Shown here: positions 44,268-52,145 of the stretch, piece after piece | How positions within the stretch are numbered: position 1 is the first letter of the stretch | How the letters are laid out: each line of letters starts with the position of its first letter | Assembly (NCBI RefSeq): GCF_900090265.1 | Contig: NZ_LT607752.1 | Span: forward strand, 6,082,001 to 6,146,000 | Origin: Micromonospora rifamycinica | GTDB lineage: Bacteria; Actinomycetota; Actinomycetes; Mycobacteriales; Micromonosporaceae | Direction of reading: 5' to 3' | Length of the DNA stretch: 64,000 bases | Position numbers and translations under genes: made by a program | Notes under the pieces: generated by a model | The model's database searches: none | Told to the model about the DNA's origin: nothing | The model's input: only the letters and a program-made list of their open reading frames with translations

Positions 44268-44498
44268 ATGTCCGGCTCTCATCGTCGACGCGGTTGGTTG
44301 TCGTCCTGGTGGCCCCGCCCACGTACACCGATCCCAGCCGCCAGCGGCAACACGCCGTCGGCGTCGTCCGGCGGATCGGGCGGCCCTGCGCCCTGGTCGT
44401 CGGTCGACGTCACGCGGGAACTTCCCGTGCTGCGGTATGCGCCGTTGATGACGGTGGCTCAGGCGCACCGGGGCCACGGCGGGCGGTGGACACGATGA
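44268..44498 (+). CDS. Small AICE protein, 76 aa
   Basis: Starts MSGSHRRRGWLSSWWPRPR and ends with the block DVTRELPVLRYAPLMTVAQA. I know no function, but the pattern (basic N terminus, Pro/Ser linker, LPVLR...PLMT end) recurs in actinomycete integrative elements. GGAGGTGCG precedes the ATG, and its stop overlaps the next start (ATGA), which supports translation. Confidence 0.6.
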   Translation: MSGSHRRRGWLSSWWPRPRTPIPAASGNTPSASSGGSGGPAPWSSVDVTRELPVLRYAPLMTVAQAHRGHGGRWTR

Positions 44499-44827
44499 CC
44501 CGACCGAGTAAACCGGCCCCGGTCACGAGTCACCCGGACTGGTGCACGCCGGAGCGGTGCGGTTACCTGGTGCCGCCGGTGATGGCGCACATGGCCCGTC
44601 GTCATCGCGGCCACATGCTCCGGGTCGGTGAGAAGCGGGCGAGTGGGCTCGTCGTCACGTACCTGATCAGTGCGGAGACCCCAGGCGCTCCGTTGGTGTG
44701 CGTGCACGCGTCGTGTCGGGCGGGGAACGCGTGGGCGGAGTTGTCGCTGTCGGAGGCGGCCGAGCTGGTGGAGCAGTTGCGCGGGTTGCTGGCGCAGGCC
44801 GGCGGGCAGGGGGCCAGCGATGAGTGA
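44495..44827 (+). CDS. Hypothetical AICE protein, 110 aa
   Basis: MTRPSKPAPVTSHPDWCTPE begins a small protein with WCTPERCG and CVHASCRAG cysteine pairs (a possible metal site) and a C-terminal helix SLSEAAELVEQLRGLLAQAG. The following gene has a related plan (a Cys-rich start and an LIEEL helix), so the two may be paralogues. Overlaps its neighbours at both ends. Confidence 0.65.
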   Translation: MTRPSKPAPVTSHPDWCTPERCGYLVPPVMAHMARRHRGHMLRVGEKRASGLVVTYLISAETPGAPLVCVHASCRAGNAWAELSLSEAAELVEQLRGLLAQAGGQGASDE

Positions 44828-45164
44828 CGGCTTCCCGATGATGAACCGGCGGCTGCCGGCATCGCCTCGACCGGTGGTGTGTCCGCCGTGGTGCCGGGGT
44901 TGTGGGCCGAACGATCCGATGCACCGGGGGTACCTGGCCACGATCGGGCGGGAGGGGACCGGCTGGGTGAGTCTGCAACTGCTCATCGACCGGTTCACCC
45001 GCCGCGACCCGGCGATCAAGCTCGACGCGACCCACTACGGCACCACGCAAACCGTGCTCCTGACGCTCACCCACGTCGACCGGCTCATCGAGGAACTGAC
45101 CCACGCCCGACACGCCATGCAGGCACAGGCCGGGCGACACGGGCGGACGGGAGAGACGCGGTGA
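44820..45164 (+). CDS. Hypothetical AICE protein, 114 aa
   Basis: Cys-rich start (VCPPWCRGCGPN, about 20-31) followed by a beta-rich centre and the helix THVDRLIEELTHARHAMQAQ. Function unknown. The ATG overlaps the previous stop by 8 bp and its own stop overlaps GTG 45161, continuing the coupled chain. Confidence 0.65.
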   Translation: MSDGFPMMNRRLPASPRPVVCPPWCRGCGPNDPMHRGYLATIGREGTGWVSLQLLIDRFTRRDPAIKLDATHYGTTQTVLLTLTHVDRLIEELTHARHAMQAQAGRHGRTGETR

Positions 45165-45322
45165 ACACCAACGGCCGGCGGGGCACGGCTGCGCGTGGTC
45201 CTGGTGGGCGTCGTGGGCAGCCCCCGCGAGCAGGGGCGGTGGTGGTGCCGGCGGTGCCGGAGCGGCCGGCTGGGGGGACCACCTGGCAGACGTTGGAACG
45301 TCTAGGGGGTACGGTGACCGGT

Positions 45323-46135
45323 GTGCATGGCCGGGACTGGCGCCCTCGCTACCTGCAACTCGCCGAAGAGTTGCGGGCGAAGATCATGAGTGGGGAGCTT
45401 GCCCCCGGCACGCTGATGCCCAGCGAAACCGAGCTGGCCGAGTCGTCCGGGCTGTCCCGCACGAGCGTCCGCAACGCCATCCGGCAGCTCCGCGAATGGG
45501 GCCTGGTCCGGGCGGAGCAGGGGCGCGGCACCTACGTGCGGGCACCCCGCCAGCGGGTACGCCGCCGCAACACCGAGCGGTACCAGTGGGAGAAGGACCG
45601 GGTCCTGCTCGACGAGGACGAACGGTTGAAGACCGGCGCGACCGAGCACGACACCGGCCTGACCGTCGATGACCTCAAGTTCCACGCCGAATACACCCGC
45701 GTGGACGCCAATGAGGAGATGGCGGCGGCCCTCCAGGTCGAGCCGGGTACGCCGCTGCTGCGCCGGGTCTACTGGACATCCTCGCGGCACGAGAACGCGC
45801 CGCTGACCGTGTCGTACTCCTACCTGCCCTACGACCTAGTCGCCGCGAACCCGGACCTGCTCGACGCCAGCAAGGAACCCTGGCCCGGCGGCACGCAACA
45901 CCAGCTCTACACCCTTGGCATCGAGCTGGACCGCATCGACGACGAGATCCGCGCCCGGCCCCCGTCACCGGATGAGGCCGAACTGTTGGACATCGACCCG
46001 GGTGTCTCCGTGCTCACCGTGCGGAAAACCTCCGTCGACACCACCGGCCGGGTCGTCGAGGTCGCTGACGTGGTGATGCCGGGGGACCGGACCGAGCTTG
46101 TCTACTCCCACAAACTCCAGCGGTGGAAAACTTGA
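45323..46135 (+). CDS. GntR/HutC-family regulator of the element
   Basis: 270 residues from GTG 45323: GntR winged helix (RPRYLQLAEELRAKIMSGEL; MPSETELAESSGLSRTSVRN; WGLVRAEQGRGTYV) then a UTRA ligand domain from about 110 (EEMAAALQVEPGTPLLRRVY to VADVVMPGDRTELVY). TACGGT ends 7 bases before this GTG, suggesting a leaderless start; the frame is also open from GTG 45161, which overlaps the previous stop (GTGA) and would add 54 low-complexity residues. Homologues in AICEs repress transfer and replication genes. Its last 13 bp overlap the glycosyltransferase start. Confidence 0.88.
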   Translation: MHGRDWRPRYLQLAEELRAKIMSGELAPGTLMPSETELAESSGLSRTSVRNAIRQLREWGLVRAEQGRGTYVRAPRQRVRRRNTERYQWEKDRVLLDEDERLKTGATEHDTGLTVDDLKFHAEYTRVDANEEMAAALQVEPGTPLLRRVYWTSSRHENAPLTVSYSYLPYDLVAANPDLLDASKEPWPGGTQHQLYTLGIELDRIDDEIRARPPSPDEAELLDIDPGVSVLTVRKTSVDTTGRVVEVADVVMPGDRTELVYSHKLQRWKT

Positions 46136-46896
46136 CGCAGCTCGTCTCGGTCATCACCCCGGTCCACGCGCCCAGCATCGAGTACCTGGCTGGCGCGTAC
46201 GCGTCGCTGGCCAAACAGGAGATGCCGCCGGGGTGGGACTGGCAATGGCTCGTCCAGGAAGACGGACAGACCGGAGCCCTGGCCGACGCACTGCCCGACG
46301 ACCCCCGGATCAGCCTCGGTACCGGCCGACCTGGCGGGCCTGGTGTTGCCCGGACCCTCGCTCTTTCCCGGGTCGCCGGGGAGCACATCAAGGTCTTGGA
46401 CGCCGACGACCAGTTGACCCCGGGCGCGCTGGCTCGGGATATCGCCGCCTTCGACGCGCATCCGCAGATCGGGTGGACCACCTCGCGGGTGCTCGACTTG
46501 CTTCCCGATGGTTCGACCGCCGGATGGGACAAGGACCCGGCCGGAGGGATCATCGAACGGGGCGCGGTCCTGGCCTTCTGGCAGGCCAACGACTACCGGG
46601 CATCCGTCCACCCGGCCACGCTGTGCCTGCGGCGGGATCTCGTCTTCGCCCTCGGCGGCTGGATGGCCCTACCCGCCTCCGAAGACACTGGCCTGCTCCT
46701 GGCCGCCAACGCCGTCACCGCCGGCTACTTCACCCGCGAATACGGCCTGCTCTACCGCAAGTGGCCCGGCCAGGTCACCAGCCAAGCCGCACACCGCGAA
46801 CCCGCCGAATACCAAGCACGCATGAAGATCATCGAGGCGCGGGCGCAGACCTTGGCCTCAATCGTCCCGAGCGGGTTCGATGGAGCTAAGGCATAA
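46123..46896 (+). CDS. Family 2 glycosyltransferase
   Basis: A 257-residue GT-A fold glycosyltransferase. The nucleotide-binding strand VSVITPVHAPSIEYLAGAYA (about 8-27), VLDADDQLTPGALARD with the metal-binding DxD (about 91-106), and the acceptor-side ASEDTGLLLAANAV are present, so it looks active. No signal peptide or membrane helix. It starts inside the GntR gene (GTG 46123, 13-bp overlap) and ends 11 bp inside the converging HNH-ATPase gene. A soluble glycosyltransferase made with an element's regulator is unexpected cargo; its acceptor is unknown. Confidence 0.85.
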   Translation: MENLTQLVSVITPVHAPSIEYLAGAYASLAKQEMPPGWDWQWLVQEDGQTGALADALPDDPRISLGTGRPGGPGVARTLALSRVAGEHIKVLDADDQLTPGALARDIAAFDAHPQIGWTTSRVLDLLPDGSTAGWDKDPAGGIIERGAVLAFWQANDYRASVHPATLCLRRDLVFALGGWMALPASEDTGLLLAANAVTAGYFTREYGLLYRKWPGQVTSQAAHREPAEYQARMKIIEARAQTLASIVPSGFDGAKA

Positions 46897-48151
46897 TTCC
46901 ACTACCAAGGCTGAGGGTTTGCACCTCGAGATCAATGGGGGATCTCGGGTCAAATCTCTGAGAATGAAATCGATCTTCCAGGTGGATCAGATTCCAATGT
47001 TGGAATTCTTGAGAAGCGAGAGGCGAGTAACTGATTACAGCCAGCTGTGCCTGCCCGGCTAGTTGCTCTAATCGCTGCAATGCAGTGAACTGAATCACCG
47101 TATGAAGCCTGTCCAGGAAGCCGTCAATTATCATGAATGTTGGCTCAACTCTTGCGTGATGCTGAGCGTAAAAGCCAACTATTTCCATGATTACCAAGTC
47201 ATTGAACATGGGCGGGTGGCCCGATTTGTCGGTGGCCATGTGGTAGGAGCGGCCATTGTGCTCGATTACATATCGGACTGCATCCTTCTCTATTCGAACT
47301 TCTTTGACTAGTCCACTGGCCTTGGGGATGGAGTTCAGGATTCCCCTCATTGCGGTCGGGTTGACGTCAAGGAACTGAGCGAGTGATGTCAGGCTGCTGA
47401 TGCGAGTCCTGTACCAGTCCGAAAGAAGTATTGTTTTGTATGGCCGCGCGACGTATGGGACTGGGCGACCATCGAGAATGTGGGAAACTTCGCCGCGCCG
47501 GCCCTTTGTGGCGACTTGGTGGGTCTGTGGATCGAACCACCGGACAGCGATATCAACATCTCTTCGATTTGAAATTTCGGCCACATAGTGAGGATTTGCG
47601 ACACTGCTGATTAATCTTGCGAGCATGGTTTTTCCGCTACCGTTGTGGCCTGCGATAAAATTCCGCATGCCCAAACCGATATCGCGACCAGACAGGGCTG
47701 CCGGCGCTGACTTGATGGAAATTGACTCCACAAGACCGTAGTTATCTAAGGCAGTGCCGTGCATGTCCAGCGATTTGCGCGCCTCGTGCAGTCGTTTCCA
47801 TGCCCGCAAATCCGCTACCGAAAATGAATCTCCGCCATCTGTATCGATTGCCTTGCCATGATCGTAGCAGCACCATATTCCATTCTCTGCCGAACTGCGT
47901 TCGTTGGCGGATAGGCCCCCTGTGCCGCGAGGTCCGCCTGGGGCGGCAGCAAAGATATGTGCCGCCATTCCAATGTCAATGACGTCTGCTGCACCCGGCC
48001 CAGGTCCCACGGTCAATCTTCCGCAGTTCAGTACGGAGCATTGGAATCCCGCCCGCTGGGCAATTAGTCGGCGCGTGGCGGCTGAGAATTCTGCGCGCTG
48101 TTCCACCTTGGGCGGCGTCTCCTCGCTAGTCAGGGAGTAATTCGACTTCAC
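46886..48151 (-). CDS. HNH-type domain fused to a P-loop ATPase (candidate defence protein)
   Basis: A 421-residue chain. Residues about 22-128 are an HNH-like zinc domain: QRAGFQCSVLNCGRLTVGPG (Cys38, Cys43), IGMAAHIFAAAPGGPRG (His65) and SAENGIWCCYDHGKAID (Asn90, Cys94-95, His98). This variant is common in predicted conflict proteins. Residues 140-421 are an ATPase: Walker A GHNGSGKT (168-175) and Walker B-like FMIIDGFLD (339-347) with Gly where ABC ATPases have Glu; no ABC signature is obvious. The plan recalls Septu (PtuA ATPase plus PtuB HNH) in one polypeptide with the order reversed. The GTG at 48151 has a weak ribosome site. It is AT-richer than the element core and runs against the element's genes, so it is inserted cargo. 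Confidence 0.72.
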   Translation of the reverse strand: MKSNYSLTSEETPPKVEQRAEFSAATRRLIAQRAGFQCSVLNCGRLTVGPGPGAADVIDIGMAAHIFAAAPGGPRGTGGLSANERSSAENGIWCCYDHGKAIDTDGGDSFSVADLRAWKRLHEARKSLDMHGTALDNYGLVESISIKSAPAALSGRDIGLGMRNFIAGHNGSGKTMLARLISSVANPHYVAEISNRRDVDIAVRWFDPQTHQVATKGRRGEVSHILDGRPVPYVARPYKTILLSDWYRTRISSLTSLAQFLDVNPTAMRGILNSIPKASGLVKEVRIEKDAVRYVIEHNGRSYHMATDKSGHPPMFNDLVIMEIVGFYAQHHARVEPTFMIIDGFLDRLHTVIQFTALQRLEQLAGQAQLAVISYSPLASQEFQHWNLIHLEDRFHSQRFDPRSPIDLEVQTLSLGSGIMP

Positions 48152-48285
48152 GCTACCGGAGAATGCTGAGGCGGACGAGCGGCGCTATCGCGTGCTGGCG
48201 CGTGACTCGAATACCCCTATTTCCGACAAAATATTATAGATTTCCCTTCACGACTTCAATGAACACGCCGAAAACGATCCCCCTT

Positions 48286-48356
48286 CAAGTTGTTGACTTG
48301 TCTGCCAAGTGGTGTCTACCTTGGAGTCTCCACTTGGCAGACATGCCAACAACTTG
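48286..48356. promoter_or_regulatory. Nested inverted repeat, operator upstream of the transfer operon
   Basis: Outer arms CAAGTTGTTG (48286-48295) and CAACAACTTG (48347-48356) enclose inner arms TGTCTGCCAAGTGG (48299-48312) and CCACTTGGCAGACA (48330-48343), all perfect. The centre ACTTGTCTGCCAAGT matches the GntR-gene operator at 43957. GGAGG of the next gene begins inside the outer arm's edge (48356), so binding or RNA folding would block expression. Confidence 0.65.
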
Positions 48357-48367
48357 GAGGTTGAGCG

Positions 48368-48760
48368 ATGGCTCTGCGTGGCGGTACGAGGTTCGCCGTG
48401 CGTTGTGAGGACGTCTTCCCGGCGGGGTGCGCCCTGGTCCCCGACTCCCTGGGTGAGGTCGAGGACTACGACGAGAAGACCGGGCGGCGTAGCCCGGCGA
48501 AGGACAAGTTGACCGGCCAGCGGGTGTGGCAGGTGCGGGTGATGGACCTGGACCCGGAGCTGGGCAAGCGCTCCCGGGAGACGACGGTCAAGATCTCCGC
48601 CGACTACCAGCCGGTGCCGCCGACGGGTGCGCCGTTCGAGGCGGTGGAGTTCGAGGGCATGACGGTGACGCCGTACGTGACGAACAACAACCGGATGGCG
48701 TACTCGCTGCGGGCGACCGGGATGCGTGCTCCGGCGGGTGTGGCGAAGAAGGCGGCGTAG
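48368..48760 (+). CDS. AICE conserved protein (Pra-like annotation class)
   Basis: A 130-residue protein of a family found directly before TraSA genes in actinomycete elements, often labelled plasmid replication/integration/excision activator. Key blocks: RFAVRCEDVFPAGC (about 9-22), KLTGQRVWQVRVMDLDPE, TTVKISADYQPVPP and FEGMTVTPYVTNNNRMAYSL. Beta-rich, possibly a nucleic-acid-binding fold; the label is by family habit, not motif. First gene after the large operator, with GGAGG 7 bases upstream. Confidence 0.7.
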   Translation: MALRGGTRFAVRCEDVFPAGCALVPDSLGEVEDYDEKTGRRSPAKDKLTGQRVWQVRVMDLDPELGKRSRETTVKISADYQPVPPTGAPFEAVEFEGMTVTPYVTNNNRMAYSLRATGMRAPAGVAKKAA

Positions 48761-48857
48761 CCGCTGGTGGTTGGGGGCGGGGCTGTCTGGTCTTGGCGGA
48801 CGGCAGCCCCGCCCCCTTGGTGTCTCTTTCCCCTGCTCTGTCGAGAGAGGTAGTGAC

Positions 48858-49040
48858 GTGTCCAAGCGTAGGCGTTCGGCTGCCCTGGCTTCGCCTCGGT
48901 GCGAGGTGTGTCAGTCCCGGTTCGACCCGGCCACGGGTGCCGACGGTCGGTGTGGCGGGTGTGTCGGGCAGCTCGTTCTTCCGTTTCCTCCGGTCCGGGA
49001 TGCGTCGGGCCGGTTCGTGTCGCTGCGGGGTGGGCGATGA
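48858..49040 (+). CDS. Small zinc-ribbon-like protein, 60 aa
   Basis: Contains RCEVCQSRF and RCGGCVGQLVLPF, two CxxC knuckles 15 residues apart. GAGAGAGG lies 7 bases before the GTG, and its stop overlaps the TraSA start (ATGA). Common small partner in AICE transfer operons; function unknown. Confidence 0.7.
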   Translation: MSKRRRSAALASPRCEVCQSRFDPATGADGRCGGCVGQLVLPFPPVRDASGRFVSLRGGR

Positions 49041-50656
49041 TGCGCCGGCCTCGTGGCGGGGTCGTGATGGTGACGGCCGGGGATCTGATGGTGGTCCGGC
49101 CGAAGCGGTTCGTCCTGCCGATGTGGCTGGTCGTGCTCGGCCTGGTGCTGCGCTGGGCCGCCCGGTTCTGCTGGTGGTGCCTGCGTCACCCGGTCACCGT
49201 CGGCCTGGCCGTGGCCGCCGTTGTCCTCTACGCCGATTACGGCTGGCCGGGCCTGGTGGTGCCGCTGGTGCTGGCGTCGGCGGTGTCGGCGCTGTGGCGG
49301 TGGCGCGATGAGACGTCCTGGTGGCGGTGGTGCGCGGGGCCGTTGCTCGGCCGGTTCCATCAGGTCGTCGTCTACCGGCGGGCCTGGCCCGAGGCTATGA
49401 CCCTGTGCGGGCTGGCCGCGACGTATGACCATCTGCCGGTCCTGCCGCAGTTGCTGCGGGTGCGCTCGGATCAGGCCCTGGACGTGCTGACCGTGCGCAT
49501 GGTCCGGGGGCAGACCCCGGCCGACTTCCAACAGGTCACCGCGAACCTTGCGTACGCCTTTGGCCGGCGGCACGCCCGGGTTTACTCCGAGCGGCCCGAC
49601 ACCCCGCCGACCCGTACCGGCTCCTGGGCGCTGCCGCTCGGGTGGGTGGACCGGCTGCGGTTCCGGGACCGGCCCACGCTGGTGTACCTGGTGCTGGTCC
49701 GTACCGATGCGCTGCGGCCGGTGGTGCCGCCGTTCGACACCCCGGCGGTTCCTGACTTCACTGCGCTGCCGTTGGCGCGGCGGGAGGACCTGGGGACCTG
49801 GTCGCTGCACCTGCTCGCCACGCATGTGCTGATCGGTGGGGCGACCCGTTCCGGGAAGGGCTCGGTGCTGTGGTCGCTGGTCCGGTCGTTGGCAGGGGGC
49901 GTCACGTCGGGCCTGGTGCGGTTGTGGGTGATCGATCCCAAGGGCGGGATGGAGTTCGCCATGGGTCGGCCGCTGTTCGCCCGGTTCGCGTGCAAGTCGT
50001 TCGAGGCCATGGCGGATCTGCTCGACGAGGCCGTGACGGTGATGCGGGAGCGTCAGACCCGGCTCGCCGGCACCGTTCGGGTGCACACGCCGACCGAGGC
50101 TGACCCCCTGGTCGTGGTCGTCATCGACGAGATGGCCGCACTGACGGCGTACCTGCAAGACGTCGACCTGCGTAAGCGCATCGCCGGCTCGCTGGGGCTG
50201 CTGCTGTCTCAGGGTGCCGGGGTCGGGGTGCTGGTGGTGGCGGCGTTGCAGGACCCGCGCAAGGAGGTGTTGCCGTTCCGGGACCTGTTCCCGACCCGCA
50301 TCGCCCTCGGCCTGACCGAGGCCGCTCAGGTTGATCTCGTGTTGGGTGACGGTGCCCGCAACCGGGGTGCCCTCGCCGACCAGATGCCCCGATGGGCCAA
50401 GGGCGTGGGCTACGTGATCCTCGACGGCACGCCGGAACCCATGCGGGTCCGGTTCTCGTACGTCAGCGACGACGACATCCGCGACCTTGCCCGCCGCTAC
50501 CCGGCCCCGGTCGACGCGGCGGACATCCTCGCCCAGGTCGGTCGGGAGTCCACCCCGGAACCGGTCCGGCCGGCGCTGCCCCGGCCCCGACGCGGGCCGC
50601 TGCTACCCGACGCGCTGCGCACCATCCTCGACACCGACCAGGGCGAACCCCGATGA
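49037..50656 (+). CDS. FtsK/SpoIIIE-type DNA translocase (TraSA-like conjugative transfer protein)
   Basis: A 539-residue protein that would pump double-stranded element DNA between mycelial cells. Two or three N-terminal membrane helices (about 25-85), then the motor: Walker A GGATRSGKGS (about 267-276), DPKGGMEF, Walker B VVVVIDEMAAL (about 357) and a conserved LLLSQGAGVGVLVVAALQDP. The short length and absence of an FtsK gamma domain fit TraSA of pSAM2-type elements. A single protein of this kind suffices for transfer in AICEs. Coupled at both ends by ATGA overlaps. Confidence 0.93.
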   Translation: MMRRPRGGVVMVTAGDLMVVRPKRFVLPMWLVVLGLVLRWAARFCWWCLRHPVTVGLAVAAVVLYADYGWPGLVVPLVLASAVSALWRWRDETSWWRWCAGPLLGRFHQVVVYRRAWPEAMTLCGLAATYDHLPVLPQLLRVRSDQALDVLTVRMVRGQTPADFQQVTANLAYAFGRRHARVYSERPDTPPTRTGSWALPLGWVDRLRFRDRPTLVYLVLVRTDALRPVVPPFDTPAVPDFTALPLARREDLGTWSLHLLATHVLIGGATRSGKGSVLWSLVRSLAGGVTSGLVRLWVIDPKGGMEFAMGRPLFARFACKSFEAMADLLDEAVTVMRERQTRLAGTVRVHTPTEADPLVVVVIDEMAALTAYLQDVDLRKRIAGSLGLLLSQGAGVGVLVVAALQDPRKEVLPFRDLFPTRIALGLTEAAQVDLVLGDGARNRGALADQMPRWAKGVGYVILDGTPEPMRVRFSYVSDDDIRDLARRYPAPVDAADILAQVGRESTPEPVRPALPRPRRGPLLPDALRTILDTDQGEPR

Positions 50657-50907
50657 CCGGCCCCACCGACGGCCGGCGCTTCTACCGGCTGCGGACCCCC
50701 GAACCGGTCACCGCCGTGTCCGTCCGCGTAGACCCCGACCGACCCGACCCGTACCCCGTCTATCTCGCGGTGGGTGCTGGCCGGCGGCGGATGTCCCTGA
50801 CCCCCGATGAGGCGTGGGCGCTGTGGCGTTGCCTGTCCGAAGCCGTTGCCACCCTCGGCACCCCTCCCGACTACATCCGCACCGACATCCGACCGGCCCG
50901 GAGGTAA
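50653..50907 (+). CDS. Hypothetical AICE protein, 84 aa
   Basis: Begins MTGPTDGRRFYRLRTPEPV with the helix LTPDEAWALWRCLSEAVATL. No known function; the ATG overlaps the TraSA stop (ATGA), so it is part of the transfer operon. Confidence 0.65.
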   Translation: MTGPTDGRRFYRLRTPEPVTAVSVRVDPDRPDPYPVYLAVGAGRRRMSLTPDEAWALWRCLSEAVATLGTPPDYIRTDIRPARR

Positions 50908-50912
50908 CCGCC

Positions 50913-51104
50913 ATGACCACCCTTGCCCGCGTCATCAACCGGCTCCGGCGTCCGCTGCGTATCCGGCTCGTCGGCCCGGCCGACCAGACCGCCGCCGCCC
51001 TGCACGGCCTCGCGCACATGGTCAACCGCCGCCCCGACATGGCCGACCGGCGCATCCGCATCGACCTCACCATCCGCGACAAGCCGATGCAGGAGTGGCG
51101 ATGA
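50913..51104 (+). CDS. Hypothetical AICE protein, 63 aa
   Basis: A very basic small protein (MTTLARVINRLRRPLRIRLV; ends IRIDLTIRDKPMQEWR). GGAGG precedes the ATG by 7 bases; the stop overlaps the next ATG. Could bind nucleic acid, by charge only. Confidence 0.6.
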   Translation: MTTLARVINRLRRPLRIRLVGPADQTAAALHGLAHMVNRRPDMADRRIRIDLTIRDKPMQEWR

Positions 51105-51670
51105 CCGCACGCACCGAATCCGCCGTACGCCTGGTGATCCTGCTCGCCATCGGCACCATGGCCGGCGCAGCCGCCTTCACCCACGTCCACGACCTGTCCG
51201 TCACCCACGGCCAACCCGACTGGATCGGCTGGGCCAACGCCGTCGCCGTCGAACTCATGGCCATCTACCTCGGCCTGGAACTGCGCGCCCGACGTCGCAC
51301 GGGTCGGCCCGTCGGCCTGGTCGGCTCACTCCTGGTCGCGTTCGCACTGCTCTCCCTCGCCGCCCAGGTCGCCGAAGCCGAACCGTCGGTGTGGGGCTGG
51401 ACCGTGGCGGCCGTGCCGTCCCTGGCGTTCCTCGCCCTGGTCAAGGTCGTCCTGTCCAACGCCCCCGCCGTGCCGCCGGCTCCCGAACCGGACCAACCCC
51501 CGGGCGACTGGTACGGAGTGCCTGAGCAGGCCACCACCGAACCCGAGCGCCCGGCTGACCCCGTGCCGCCGGCTGTCCCGGTTCCGGCTGCCATCTCTGC
51601 CCCGGCGGCGGTGCTGCCTCCGCGCGTTGTCCCCTCGAACCGGCCGCACGTCGTCGGGATCATCCGATGA
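51101..51670 (+). CDS. DUF2637 / SpdB-like membrane protein
   Basis: A 189-residue protein with four predicted membrane helices (about 10-28, 43-60, 68-88, 96-115) and a Pro-rich cytosolic tail. DUF2637 proteins include the Spd proteins that help intramycelial spreading of transferred elements. The ATGA overlap with the previous gene and its place after TraSA fit that role. Confidence 0.82.
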   Translation: MTARTESAVRLVILLAIGTMAGAAAFTHVHDLSVTHGQPDWIGWANAVAVELMAIYLGLELRARRRTGRPVGLVGSLLVAFALLSLAAQVAEAEPSVWGWTVAAVPSLAFLALVKVVLSNAPAVPPAPEPDQPPGDWYGVPEQATTEPERPADPVPPAVPVPAAISAPAAVLPPRVVPSNRPHVVGIIR

Positions 51671-51696
51671 CCGCCACCCTCGCCGCCGGCCGGCGG

Positions 51697-52050
51697 CTAC
51701 CGGAACTCGTGCACGACCTCGATCAACCCGACGATGTGCGCGTTGAACTCGCCCAGCTCCTCAGCCGGAACCCACAACTCCAGGATGGTCTTCCCGCCGG
51801 CCTGCTGGACCGGGTACCGGCGCAGAAACTCCGACTCCACCCGGAAGCGGGCGACGTAACCGACGCCGGACGCGGGCACGTTCCAGTCCCGGGCGATCAT
51901 CACCGCGTAGTCCTCGTTCAGGACCGGGTAGAAGATCGGCTGATCAGGCAGACGCGGCGGCCACGCCCGCCATCCGGACTCGCGGACGAGATCCAACTCT
52001 TCCGGCCCGGTCGGACGCCACAGCACCGTCGTACCGTCATCGTCGCTCAT
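51697..52050 (-). CDS. Antisense cargo gene, family often labelled ADP-ribosylation/crystallin J1
   Basis: A 117-residue protein starting MSDDDGTTVLWRPTGPEELD, with RAWPPRLPDQPIFYPVLNED, YVARFRVESEFLRRYPVQQ and LWVPAEELGEFNAHIVG. I recognise the sequence type from actinobacterial genomes, where it carries the crystallin-J1 label, but there is no ADP-ribosylhydrolase motif, so the label may be wrong. It lies in reverse orientation between spdB and rep, interrupting an otherwise co-directional transfer/replication block. Confidence 0.7.
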   Translation of the reverse strand: MSDDDGTTVLWRPTGPEELDLVRESGWRAWPPRLPDQPIFYPVLNEDYAVMIARDWNVPASGVGYVARFRVESEFLRRYPVQQAGGKTILELWVPAEELGEFNAHIVGLIEVVHEFR

Positions 52051-52145
52051 GTCGACCTCGCCACTCGGGTTGCTGGTGAGCCCGGACAGTACCGGCGCAC
52101 CCGCACCCGGAACCACCGCATTCCGCTCACGGCGGGGGTGGGCCG

